A DNA stretch of 64,000 nucleotides, taken from the NCBI RefSeq assembly GCF_037325665.1, contig NC_090258.1, positions 32,891,281-32,955,280 on the forward strand. Direction: 5' to 3'. The position numbers were made by a program, and so were the translations under genes. Below, piece by piece: positions 1 to 10,586 of the stretch; positions within the stretch are counted from its first letter, which is position 1; each line of letters begins with the position of its first letter. Source of the stretch: Littorina saxatilis (lineage: Eukaryota > Mollusca > Gastropoda > Littorinimorpha > Littorinidae). Under the pieces are notes generated by a model. The model was not told the DNA's origin. It did no database searches and saw only the letters and a program-made list of their open reading frames with translations.

Positions 1-111
1 AAGACCCTGGCTTCAAGGTCTGCATAAATACCTCCATTTTAAGACTCCTTAATTCCTTTAGAAGACCTGATTTTCTCACAATTTGGGGAGTCTTAAAAGG
101 GGGTTCCACTG
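1..111. mobile_element. Right end of a mariner/Tc1-like MITE
   Basis: The segment ends GGGGGTTCCACTG followed by TA (112-113). This is the inverted form of the CAGTGGAACCCCC end seen after a TA at 33352-33353. TA-flanked CAGTGGAACC termini fit a mariner/Tc1-type non-autonomous element. The left end lies outside the window. Confidence 0.5.
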
Positions 112-137
112 TACTGACTACAGAAGTGCTTTCTACA

Positions 138-530
138 ACCCGACACCTGTTTCTGAAACGAAGCGATTCAAACAAACGCCATGATTACCTGTGTCCACCT
201 TCCACTTAAAATAACCCGACACCTGTTTCTGAAACGAAACGATTCAAACAAACGCCATGATTACCTGTGTCCACCTTCCACTTAAAATAACCCGACACCT
301 GTTTCTGAAACGAAGCGATTCAAACAAACGCCATGTTCTGACAACAGAAATGCTGACTGTAACCCGACACCCGTTTCTCAAATGCAGCGATCGATTCAAA
401 CGAACGCAATCATGATTACCTGTGTCCTCCTCCTCCATTCAAGATAACAAAAGAATTAATAACGTACAGAAATGCAGACTAACACCCGACACCTGTTTCT
501 CAAATTCAAACGAACGCCATCATGATTACC
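138..530. repeat. 76-bp tandem repeat, about five copies
   Basis: ACCCGACACCTGTTTCTGAA recurs at 138, 214 and 290 with exact 76-bp spacing, then in diverged form near 363 and 485. The last copies carry small insertions and a (TCC)n run. Any reading frame here is a by-product of the repeat. Confidence 0.85.
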
Positions 531-539
531 TGCGTCCTT

Positions 540-1729
540 CTCCTCCTCCTCCTCCTCCATAGCTCTCGGTAACCACAAGTCCACAAATCCCATGCAATAA
601 CTCAGTAGCCCCATCACTTGTTTTCATCCCTTTTTTTCCCCCTGAAATCCATGCACAGAAAACCACTCAATGAGTCATTAACCACACACTCGTTTCTCAA
701 TGAAATGATACGAAGATCTATGAACGATCACGGTCACTACCTGTCGACAATGCTGTAAGATCTGTCCAATCCGCTCAGCGTCAGAAGTCAGTCAAGGTGA
801 GGGTAGATGCAATCCGTCGACACAACGGACAGCTGTTGCAGTGAGGTTTGAAGCAGAGGCGTGGAGAGATGTCGCGACATTGTTATGGTCGTAGGCCTCC
901 CGTGCAGCGCTCCATCTGCTGCTCTGAAATTGACATTGACAATGAGAATTGTGTGTGTGTGAATTATTTTATATGCATGACCTGCTGTGCCAAAGTGAAT
1001 CTTAAGTCACTGCAACATGCCTCCATGAGACAAACTGGCTGATTAAAAGATGTGATCTAAGAATGTACCATTTGTACAAGATACAAATTTAAGTAACTTA
1101 CATGCAGATTTGAAAGATCTTTAGCGATTTTCTGGTGTTTTTGCATTGAATAATTAAGACTAAATACCATAGCTATCGCATGCAAAAGGCTCTTGTGAAC
1201 TGTACTTATAGTAAGTACACATACAACTGATTCAGATTTACATACATCATTGCATAATGTATAAATATACAATTGAACCTGTCTGTTATGACCACCAAAG
1301 TGATCGACCGACCACACGTGTTCATAACAGACACAGGTGGTTGCTTATGGAAAGTGGAAGGTGGATTCTATTAACAACAACAAATAACAATTACTGGCCA
1401 AGAATCTTTTGGCGTTGTTGTAATAAGCAAGTAGTGTTACAAGAGGTGGTCTGAAGGTTCAATTTGTACCTGCCCCACCACCACCACCACCACCACACAT
1501 CCCCCCCCCCCTCCCACTCCCCTCCATTCATTTTGGGAGACTGTGTCATATAATGTGTGGGAATTCTTGCTGGAGTCTGTCTTAGGGATAGCTGTACATA
1601 ATGTGGTATTGGTAACATCAGTAGTACAACAGATTGACCTTATTCTGAGTGATAGGTGTTGATCTTGCACTTGCAGACAGCTGGTGCATTGAATGTACTA
1701 AGTAAATGCGTTTCTTACATTATGGTCTT
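540..1729. other. No gene recognised
   Basis: The stretch is AT-rich with a (CCA)n/poly-C tract near 1480-1512. The longest frames are short and show no domain. Around 1270-1345 a motif with TGTCTGTTATGACCACC has an inverted partner, suggesting an old DNA-element fragment. Confidence 0.5.
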
Positions 1730-1787
1730 AGTGCACTGGCAGCTGCAAATATTTCTGTTTTGGTTTGATTGTTATTTGTTGCAGTTG
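1730..1787. repeat. 58-bp segment duplicated at 5841-5898
   Basis: The sequence beginning AGTGCACTGGCAGCTGCAAA is identical by eye to 5841-5898. The two copies sit just outside the two ends of the Helentron-like element at 1802-5744, about 14 bp upstream and 96 bp downstream of it. Confidence 0.85.
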
Positions 1788-2659
1788 GGTGTTTTGTTTT
1801 TGGCTCACGTAAGTGTAGCCTATGCGATGCTAACTTTTGTCTGTCTGTGCGTGCGTGCGTGCGTATGTATGTTTGTCTGTGGTAGAAACTTTAACATTTG
1901 ACTGAACAGTGAACACCGAAATACTAATTTTACCTGGTTATTATTCAAGCAGGTCAGCTTCAAAGTACATGTATTGAAGCAATATGGGTGCGTCTCAGAA
2001 ACTGATCCTTTTGTGTGTGCCATAATCAAATTAGCCCACAATTGAAACATACTGAATTTTAAATCATGATATTGGTATGTTTGAGAAGTAAAATGAATAA
2101 AGAAATAGTACAAACAAAACTGAGTATTTTGCATGATTATTATGAAGGTTGTTTTGCGAAAGAAATGATTAAATGCGTGAAAAATGAAGGTCTGATCTGT
2201 GACATGAACCATCAACTAGTTTTGTACCTCACTACAAGAATCGTTTAGAATGTCCAAGGACTGCTATTTTTGTTATGTGTGTTTGGTTTAAGTGTACTTG
2301 ACAGTTGAAATGTTATTTTGTCCACAGAATTGTTTTTTTAAACGAAATTAATCGCTTGAAAGTTTGCCATCACTGTCGTAACATATGTTTCCGCACGCGT
2401 GCAACAGCAACAAGTCCTAAATTTGAACTTTAGAATTTGCATATTCATTTTCAACACGATCTTGACATGAAAGGGCATAGAAAGTCGCTAAGCTAAATGT
2501 TATTTAAGTATTATTTTCTCAAAATTGCATCTGCAAACTAAGTTGAAAGTTGCGCAATATGACATGCTTCTTCAAAATTCCGTTACGATGGTGAACGGTT
2601 TTGCAAATAATGTTCAGAGTTTTGAAGAAAGATTAGAACTATTTTGCGCGTAGTGACTT

Positions 2660-2798
2660 AGAGGTGCGGGTGACTACGCATGCGCAGTTACAGAGAGAAA
2701 TAGTTCAGCTTCCAGCAGCGAAGAAAGATTTCGAGAATGTTTCCGAAGTCTGTGATTTTGTTACGACAGTGATCAACACCCAAGGTTCTTAAGAAAAG
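2660..2798 (+). other. Possible non-coding first exon with strong splice donor
   Basis: The segment is less AT-rich than its surroundings, contains a GCATGCGCA element, and ends AAAAG before GTGAGT at 2799-2804, a consensus donor. No long frame starts in it, so if real it is untranslated or nearly so. It may be the first exon of the transcript whose last exon is 3661-3828. Support is limited to the donor and base composition. Confidence 0.25.
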
Positions 2799-2879
2799 GT
2801 GAGTTTTTGCTGCTATGATATTCTATGAAGTGAAAAATTAGGCTACACATTTGGTAATAATAGTTTTTCTTTCGATTTC

Positions 2880-3450
2880 ACGTTGTCAAAACTTGACTAA
2901 ATGTTTTAACATAGAGGGGGAATCGAAACGAGGGTCGTGGTGTATGTGTGTGTGTGTGTCTGTCTGTGCGTGTGTGTGTGTAGAGCGATTCAGACTAAAC
3001 TACTTGACCGATCTTTATGAAATTTGACATGAGAGTTCCTGGGTATGATATCCCCGGACGTTTTTTTCTTTTTTTCGACAAATACTTTTGATGACGTCAT
3101 ATCCGGCTTTTTGTAAAAGTTGAGGCGGCACTGTCACACCCTCATTTTTCAATTAAATTGATTGAAATTTGTGTAAAGCAATCTTCGACGAAGGCCGGAC
3201 TTCGGTATTGCATTTCAGCTTGGTGGCTTAAAAATTAATTAATGACTTTGGCCATTAAAAATCTGAAAATTGTAATAATTTTTTTATTTTTTTATATAAA
3301 ACGATCCACATTTACGTTCATCTTATTTTACATCATTTCCTGATTCCAAAAACATATAAATATGTTATATTTGGATTAAAAACAAGCTCTGAAAATTAAA
3401 AATATAAAAAATTATGATCAAAATTAAATTTCCGAAATCCATTTAAAGGA
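2880..3450 (+). mobile_element. 3'-truncated Helentron-like element (family H1)
   Basis: The segment starts with a degenerate form of the 5' hairpin of family H1 (TTGACTAAATGT with an inverted half) and follows the antisense of the 25.8-26.6 kb copy, including the AGAGGGGGAATCGA box and GATGACGTCATATCCGGC. The characteristic 3' hairpin and CTTGT end are missing. Confidence 0.7.
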
Positions 3451-3660
3451 ACGGTAAGTGTCAATGTTTTCTTTAATTGTAAAAGTTGTATGTTCAATGG
3501 AATGGTAAGTCTGAACAAAATAATTACTTTATTTTGTTTTTAGCCAGTGAATGTGGATGCATCAAAATCTTGATAGACATTAAACAAATTCATGTTAGTG
3601 AAACTAGTACACATATTGCATCAATCTTTAGTTGAAATCGCAGGTACTTGCATGTTTCAG

Positions 3661-3828
3661 GTGCAAGAGATTCGACCTGATGAACTGGTGGTAACGTTCC
3701 TTCGAAGGAAACCGGAGGGGAACTACTATTGCTTTCCAGGGATCGATGATATTTCCTTAGTCCCTACATCTGATGCAACCATGATTCGTGACCCCACCTT
3801 CAATGCCAGGGGGCATTATTTCTTTTAA
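3661..3828 (+). CDS. Putative terminal coding exon, protein family not named
   Basis: A splice acceptor (CATGTTTCAG, ending 3660) precedes a 55-codon open frame ending in TAA at 3826-3828. The peptide contains RPDELVVTFLRRKPEGNYY, then DDISLVPTSDATMI and ends FNARGHYFF. The pattern of alternating hydrophobic strands followed by an aromatic tail resembles the C-terminal small beta-barrel tail of several uncharacterised invertebrate proteins often found near transposons; that likeness is from memory and not tested. AATAAA lies at 3831-3836 and again near 4465. The exon lies inside the Helentron-like element, so it may be a captured gene fragment rather than a resident gene. Confidence 0.4.
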   Translation: MQEIRPDELVVTFLRRKPEGNYYCFPGIDDISLVPTSDATMIRDPTFNARGHYFF

Positions 3829-3836
3829 AATAAATT

Positions 3837-4890
3837 AATTAACTGCAAGTGGCAACTGTTCTATATGTAACCAATGCCTTTGGTTTATTGTCTCAACAAT
3901 TGAATGAACCACTTTTGAACATTTGCATTCTTCATGTCAAACCTTATAATACATGTCTGGTTGTTCGTTTCCGAGTTACGTGGGTGATGAACTTTTCATT
4001 AATGTTTCTCTTTTTTTGGGCCAAGTTTGCTTGATTTTGTCCAGCTTTTTTTCTTTCTGTTCCTGTTTTAGTGTTTGGCATTTTACCTAAGAAGAATCTG
4101 GTTGCAAAATCAGCTTCATTTAGTAAGGTTTGTGGGAAAAAGCATAACCGTTTCTTTGTTACAAAAGTGATGTTTCCATGTTACATCGGTGACCATTTTG
4201 CATTCTTTTGGGATAACTTTCTAACATTTTGTCTTAGAGCAACAAATCTTTGTATGTATGCTATTGTGAAGGTTAAATGTCAATAAGACTGAATGAATGC
4301 CATGTATCAACATGTTCTGATCAGGATATCATTAATTAATTTTCATTTTTGTATTGAAATTTTGACGAATGCATGGAACTTTGAAAAAAACATTATTTTG
4401 TTGTTTGCATGTAGTCATTTCATATTGAACTCTATAATGGCTTGTGATTCAACAATAATAACTGAATAAAAGTCGTTTTCAGCCTTATAAATGCAGTTTT
4501 TTTGTCTTTTATTTTTTCCATGGTACACGGGTGATTTTGCACACATGGTCCAAATAATGCTCAATATATGGCAAACTAAAGGCAATGTTATATTTTTTCT
4601 TGTTTAAACTGAAAAGGTACACCCTGAGAAGTGTGTAAATAGTATTATCAAAGTTTTCTGGGAAGATTTTACTTTTGGTGATAATGTCACAAACAGAGGA
4701 CGAGATTCTGAGACGCACCCATATACGTTTTTTGTATTTTTGACCAAAATATGAAATTTTACACAGATCCTCCGAGACCGCGCTAGCGGACGAGGTCAAC
4801 AATGACTGTCGAGATCTGTGCATAATGTCATATGTTGACGTTGGTCAAAAATACAAATAACATGTATGTATCGATCGAATTCCTTTCAGG
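3837..4890. other. No gene recognised
   Basis: AT-rich interior of the large Helentron-like element. A GAATAAAA polyadenylation-like signal lies near 4464. No frame with domain character was seen. Confidence 0.5.
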
Positions 4891-4970
4891 TACTATGACT
4901 TTGTTGTTGTTTTGACGATTGAACGAGCCCGGGCACACACACATGCAATCAAACACATAAGCTTCATATT

Positions 4971-5140
4971 TGGGCGTTTCAGGTTGACCGAAACTTCAAA
5001 GGAACTACAAAACACACGTCATGTACTGACTTTGTTGTTGTTTTGACATTGAACAGCACACACACATGCAATCAAACACATGACGTGTGTTTTGTAGTTC
5101 CTTTAATTTGTTTAAAGTTTCGGTCAACCTGAAACGCCCA
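4971..5140. repeat. Long imperfect hairpin
   Basis: 4971-5024 (starting TGGGCGTTTCAGGTTGACCG) is the reverse complement of 5078-5140 apart from a roughly 10-bp insertion in the right arm. The loop repeats sequence found just upstream (GACTTTGTTGTTGTTTTGAC and CATGCAATCAAACACA at 4898-4960), so a direct repeat and an inverted repeat overlap. Confidence 0.85.
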
Positions 5141-5759
5141 ATTATAAAGTTTTGTAGGCCTCTGACGTCACATGGCTCAAAGAAGGGAAATCCAATGCCC
5201 AATCGATACATTGATCAACATTTCGTCGGCACGTATGTAGTTAAAGTGTGTATCCAAAGAAAACAGGTGGTGGGGGGTTTTGGGGGGGTAAAAACAGCTG
5301 ACTGGTTTGTGTCGTGTGTGGTATGTAGACCAGGTCAGGGGTCAAGGTTAGGTCAGATCGCGTGAAGGATTGTGGTATAGAATTAGATACAGTTATCACC
5401 GAGCTGCAGTTTGCCGATTCGGAGAAGACGATTTCACATTGTTCAGTTTCGTAGCTCCAGAAAAATAGATAAAGAAGATGCCAAAGGAGATTTCTTACAT
5501 GTTAATCTGCACAGCGTGTTTCCAGTGTCTGCGCGAGGAAGCGCTGTCGAAAGCGCAGTGTCGATCTGGCCATCTGGCAGTCGTGTCCCCGTATGTAGGC
5601 TACAGACAGACAGATCTAGATCTAGTGTCTGTCTCGCACTCTTGCACCGTGTCACCTATGCTTACTGTGTGTGCGACGGAGTGATTGAGTTTGTGTTACT
5701 GTTTGTCGATTTCTTACGTGAGCCTTGAAGGCTTCGCCTCTTGTTTTTTTTGTTCTGTT

Positions 5760-6075
5760 TTTTGTTGCTTGCTTGTTAATTACTTGTTCGAGTTATTTCC
5801 AAACATCTGGGTTTTTTTGGCTTGCTCGTTAATTGCTTTTAGTGCACTGGCAGCTGCAAATATTTCTGTTTTGGTTTGATTGTTATTTGTTGCAGTTGTT
5901 TATTTATTAGTTTTTTGTTGGCTTGCTTTGTTAATTACTTGTTTGAATTATTTCCAAACATCTTTCTTTTTTTTTTTGGCTTGCTCGTTAATTACAAGTT
6001 TGAGTTATTTCCAAACTACTTTTTTTGTGTGTGGTTGCTCCTTGATTACTTTTTTGAGTTATTTCTAAACATCGT
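5760..6075. repeat. Degenerate tandem repeat of TTAATTACTTGTTCGAGTTA type
   Basis: Four or more diverged copies of a unit containing GCTTGCTCGTTAATTAC and GAGTTATTTCCAAACA follow the Helentron-like 3' end. One unit is interrupted by the 58-bp copy at 5841-5898. Confidence 0.7.
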
Positions 6076-6091
6076 CTATGGCTGTTTATTG

Positions 6092-6172
6092 ACAGTCTGG
6101 CCAGCCATAACACTACTAACAGTCTGGCCAGCCATAACACTACTAACAGTCTGGCCAGCCATAACACTACTA
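6092..6172. repeat. 27-bp tandem repeat, three copies
   Basis: ACAGTCTGGCCAGCCATAAC starts at 6092, 6119 and 6146, an exact 27-bp period. Confidence 0.9.
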
Positions 6173-6903
6173 CCAGTCTTACTCACCAGTTCAGTGTTTT
6201 CACACAGCTGTAGCTGGAGTCGGCGTCTTCCCTGACAAAAAGAAGACCCTTCAAACTTCACACTCAGGAACAAAGCCTCACAAAACAATACGTGCTCCTC
6301 CGTAACTCAGAAGTCATCTGCTCAAGTTCATCTCCAATCACTGATGGTTGTTTCGCAATGCACCGATTGACGCTGCACAGTGAACCGGAAGATGAAATCG
6401 CTCCGCCTTTATGTGGCAGTTGCACTGTCTATCCCGTGAACTATGTTAACTCCACCAATGTTAAGTCAACAATTATAACTTTTTCCTACTTCTCCTTTGA
6501 ACTTTTCACAGCGGCCTCTCCAGCACACTCCAGTTAAAAAGTTAAAAAGCGATGTTTTCCGCTGGGCTGGTAATGCTGGGTGGAATATTTCCTTGTTGCC
6601 TGGGGCTCAAGACAGCAAGGGGTCTTTTGTTGTGTTCAACTTGATGACCATCCACTGAGTTCCTTCCACCGGCAGGCCATGCAGATCAAACCTGGAACAA
6701 AGCAAGAAAACAGGTGAATTACAATTCACTCATGTCTTTAAAAATTGCTGTTTTACTGTTAGCGGTTGCAATGTTTAGCCTGGAAACAAGGAAAACAAAT
6801 TGAATTTATCAAATTCCAGTTGTCACAGTTTTCAGACAGATTTGACCGTGCTTAAGATAAACACTACACAGTGGAACTCTCATTTGAAGACCTTCACAAA
6901 TCT
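6173..6903. other. No gene recognised
   Basis: Unique-looking sequence. A CAGTGGAACTC motif near 6869 resembles the mariner-type MITE end seen at 33354 and may mark the left edge of an element that contains the 49-bp satellite. Confidence 0.45.
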
Positions 6904-7965
6904 GTCTCGACTGTATACCTGCATCAAACCGGGATCAGTGACAAAACCAGGTCTCGACTGTATACCTGCATCAAACCGGGATCAGAGTGAGAAAACCAGG
7001 TCTCGACTGTATACCTGCATCAAACCGGGATCAGAGTGACAAAACCAGGTCTCGACTGTATACCTGCATCAAACCGGGATCAGAGTGACAAAACCAGGTC
7101 TCGACTGTATACCTGCATCAAAACGGGATCAGAGTGACAAAACCAGGTCTCGACTGTATACCTGCATCAAACCGGGATCAGAGTGACAAAACCAGGTCTC
7201 GACTGTATACCTGCATCAAACCGGGATCAGAGTGACAAAACCAGGTCTCGACTGTATACCTATATCAAACCGGGATCAGAGTGACAAAACCAGGTCTCGA
7301 CTGTATACCTATATCAAACCGGGATCAGAGTGACAAAACCAGGTCTCGACTGTATACCTGCATCAAACCGGGATCAGAGTGACAAAACCAGGTCTCGACT
7401 GTATACCTATATCAAACCGGGATCAGAGTGAGAAAACCAGGTCTCGACTGTATACCTGCATCAAACCGGGATCAGAGTGACAAAACCAGGTCTCGACTGT
7501 ATACCTGCATCAAACCGGGATCAGAGTGACAAAACCAGGTCTCGACTGTATACCTACATTAAACCGGGATCAGAGTGACAAAACCAGGTCTCAACTGTAT
7601 ACCTGCATCAAACCGGGATCAGAGTGACAAAACCAGGTCTCGACTGTATACCTATATCAAACCGGGATCAGAGTGACAAAACCAGGTCTCGACTGTATAC
7701 CTGCATCAAACCGGGATCAGAGTGACAAAACCAGGTCTTGACTGTATACCTATATCAAACCGGGATCAGAGTGACAAAACCAGGTCTCGACTGTATACCT
7801 GCATCAAACCGGGATCAGAGTGACAAAACCAGGTCTCGACTGTATACCTGCATCAAACCGGGATCAGAGTGACAAAATCAGGTCTCGACTGTATACCTGC
7901 ATCAAACCGGGATCAGAGTGAGAAAACCAGGTCTCGACTGTATATATACCTGCATCAAACCGGGC
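6904..7965. repeat. 49-bp satellite, about 22 copies
   Basis: The unit starts GTCTCGACTGTATACCTGCA and ends GAGTGACAAAACCAG. Starts at 6951 and 7000 give a 49-bp period; the first unit is 47 bp. Variants alternate TGCATC and TATATC, and GTGACA and GTGAGA. The open frames over it are repeat artefacts. Confidence 0.95.
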
Positions 7966-8885
7966 ACTGCTGTGCAGAGCTCACTCTTTAGCTGGGCTGG
8001 CCTGGCAGCGTGACCCGGTCAATCTCAGGCCCGGCAGTAGGCCCGCTTTAAATAACACACTTGCTCCACTGCTGTCTGCTAGTGCTGGCTGCTACAGCCA
8101 GAAAGTAGGGTAGTGTGTATTTTGACTAAACACACACAACTGACACGATCAAATAGATTCGGGCAACCCATGGCATAATAGGGGATACATTCAGCTTTAA
8201 AATGATACCAAGCATGACAAGGTCGAGAGTAGATGCAAAGAGTGTGTGGTGTATCAAAGAGACAGAATACAGACACATTCCTGTCCCAGCACAATCCCTT
8301 CCAATCTCCACTCCATTCACACCCCAATTACTCAAGATGTCCAGTTCCCACAAGCAATGTTAGTAATTCAGTGTGAAGTACAGCATGCCTGCATGCAGAA
8401 TCACTCACCACCAGTCTGGATACCAGTCCTATTTGCCAGCAGGAAAGGGTTAATTACTCCACTGTGGGGGGGCCGGGCGCCAGGCAAGATAGCAGCTAAG
8501 GGTACTCCTGTTGCTTGTATAAACACTTAGAGAGAGAGGGTTCTCACATTCACTGTTTTTGTCCATAGAGCTCTGGTTATTCTATTATTCAGTCACAGAG
8601 TCAGTTGCTGATAGTGAATTCTTTAAAACTGTATCACAGAAGCAGGCTGAGATCTTTTTCAGTGCATAGTCTTCAAACTTGTTTCACAAAAAGACACTTC
8701 TCAAAGAAGGAAATAAAACACCTTTCTGTTGTCTCTGAAGGAACATACACTTCTACAAAATCAGAACCATGAAGAGACACCATAAATTAGGCCAGTTTAT
8801 ACAGGTTAATTTGCTTTACTTTGGACTTGACACTGCTGTTCTAAGGAGGGGAGAGACGATGGTTTTGAATGTCTTGATAGGCATT
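7966..8885. other. Spacer between satellite blocks, no gene recognised
   Basis: The sequence shares nothing obvious with the 49-bp unit. Short frames on both strands have no domain character. Confidence 0.5.
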
Positions 8886-9250
8886 ATCAGAGTGACAAAA
8901 TCAGGTCTGGACTGTATACCCACTTCAAACCGGGAACAGAGTGAGAAAACCAGGTCTCGACTGTATACCCACTTCAAACCGGGATCAGAGTGAGAAAACC
9001 AGGTCTCGACTGTATACCTACATCAAACCGGGATCAGAGTGAGAAAACCAGGTCTCGACTGTATACCCACATCAAACCGGGATCAGAGTGAGAAAACCAG
9101 GTCTCAACTGTATACCTACATCAAACCGGGAACAGAGTGAGAAAACCAGGTCTCGACTGTATACCTGCATCAAACCGGGATCAGAGTGAGAATTAACCAG
9201 GTCTCGACTGTATACCTGCATCAAACCGGGAACAAAGTGAGAAAACCACG
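8886..9250. repeat. 49-bp satellite, second block, about seven copies
   Basis: Same unit as 6904-7965 in the same orientation, with more CCCACATC/CCCACTTC variants and one small insertion (GAATTAACC), so it is the more diverged block. Confidence 0.9.
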
Positions 9251-9763
9251 GTCCATTTAGCTAATGTGGTAAAATAATGACCATTGTCGTTTTCACATTG
9301 TTGTCCTTGTCATTGTCAAACTCTTTCTTTTCATGGAAGGTTGCAACACTGAGCAGGAAAACAAAAAGTAGTTTTTAGAGCAGTTTCCAGCACACTCAGA
9401 GCCTGTTATTTGGCAAAACACTCACATCAAACCTCGAAGAAAGCCAGAAACTAGGTTCAAGCAAATGTCAAAACAAAACAAAAATCTACAGGCAGTAGAT
9501 CGATCCATTAAGGTTGCACTGTAAAGGCTGCAAAAAATCAATTGTCACAGTGTTGAAGTAGAAACCATATGTGGACAAACACCATCAGTACATCAAACCA
9601 GCTGGAACAAATTCTGAGGAACAATTTGGTTCAATGTATCGACGGAGCGTAGGATTTCCCTTCTTTGAGTAAATAAAATTACGCACGTCAGAAGCTGACC
9701 AAAACTCCCCCATAGGCGGCTGCATGGCTGAGACAATAAAATAGTTTATGTTTTATGAGCAAA
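9251..9763. other. No gene recognised
   Basis: AT-rich sequence with no coding or repeat structure that I can support. Confidence 0.5.
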
Positions 9764-9775
9764 AAATAAAGGAAT

Positions 9776-10059
9776 TTGTTTGTTTGTTTGCTTAACGCCC
9801 AGCCGACCACGAAGGGCGGTGCTGCTTTGACATATAACGTGCGCCACACACAAGACAGAAGTCGCAGCACAGGCTTCATGTCTCACCCAGTCACATTATT
9901 CTGACACCGGACCAACCAGTCCTAGCACTAACCCCATAATGCCAGACGCCAGGCGGAGCAGCCACTAGATTGCCAATTTTAAAGTCTTAGGCCAGGGTTC
10001 GAACCCACGACCTCCCGATCACGGGGCGGATGCCTTACCACTAGGCCAACCGTGCCGGT
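9776..10059 (-). mobile_element. tRNA-derived SINE with 12-bp target duplication
   Basis: Read on the minus strand it begins with a tRNA-like head carrying an A-box-like TGGCCTAGTGGTAAGGC and a B box GGTTCGAACCC, then a central domain, and ends GTTAAGCAAACAAACAAA. AAATAAAGGAAT flanks it at 9764-9775 and 10060-10071. The CAAA-type tail suggests mobilisation by an RTE-like LINE. The central domain was not assigned to a named SINE superfamily. Confidence 0.9.
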
Positions 10060-10163
10060 AAATAAAGGAATGCTTACTAAAAATGGATTGATAGATATGT
10101 ATAGTAATTGTTATTTGTACTTTTGACCATAATATGACATTTGACACACATCTTGACAGTCTT

Positions 10164-10560
10164 TCTTTATTTGGTGTTTTACATCGTTTTCAACCACGAA
10201 GGTTATATCGCGACGGGGGAAGGGGGGAGATGGGATAGAGCCACTTGTCAATTGTTTCTAATGTTCACAAAAGCACTAATCAAAAATTTGCCCCAGGGGC
10301 TTGCAACGTAGTACAATATATGACCTTACTGGGAGAATGCAAGTTTCCAGTACAAAGGACTTAACATTTCTTACATACTGCTTGACTAAAATCTTTACAA
10401 AAATTGACTATATTCTATACAAGAAACACTTAACAAGGGTAAAAGGAGAAACAGAATCCGTTAGTCGCCTCTTACGACATGCTGGGGAGCATCGGGTAAA
10501 TTCTTTTTCGTCCCAACCAATATGGGACTCCCCCTAACCCGCGGGGGGTACAGCCATGGT
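10164..10560. repeat. Dispersed repeat fragment
   Basis: TCTTTCTTTATTTGGTG through TTATATCGCGACGG recurs at 17967-18022. The rest (TTAGTCGCCTCTTACGACATG ... CCCTAACCCGCGGGGGG) looks like an interspersed repeat of unknown class. The LINE at 10587 sits just downstream. Confidence 0.6.
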
Positions 10561-10586
10561 GACGGTCCCATATAAAAGCCAGGGCA

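Larger units (their letters stand above)
1802..5744 (+). mobile_element. Large Helentron-like element with cargo (family H2)
   Basis: The 5' end is GGCTCACGTAAG at 1802, followed by about 90 bp that match the 5' end of the short copy at 27339-27807. The 3' end has the inverted motif CTTACGTGAGCC (5713-5724), a hairpin GGCTTCGCC (5730-5738) and the terminus TCTTGT (5744), again preceded by about 150 bp matching the short copy. T runs flank both ends and no target duplication is seen. The interior, absent from the short copy, holds a splice-donor-like exon (to 2798), a fragment of family H1 (2880-3450), a coding-looking terminal exon (3661-3828) and a long hairpin (4971-5140). No Rep/helicase gene is visible, so the element is non-autonomous. 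An alternative is two partial copies that happen to flank unrelated DNA. Confidence 0.6.

Noticed and set aside
1820-2215. 131-codon minus-strand frame
   Set aside because: AT-rich with no domain; overlaps the GTGCGTGCG repeat at the Helentron-like 5' end.
6904-9250. 49-bp repeats as a CRISPR-like array
   Set aside because: Units abut with no unique spacers, and the genome is clearly eukaryotic.
9990-10059. tRNA gene on the minus strand (also at 24040-24118 and 33690-33745)
   Set aside because: Only A- and B-box-like parts are present, each fused to a SINE body; no complete acceptor stem.
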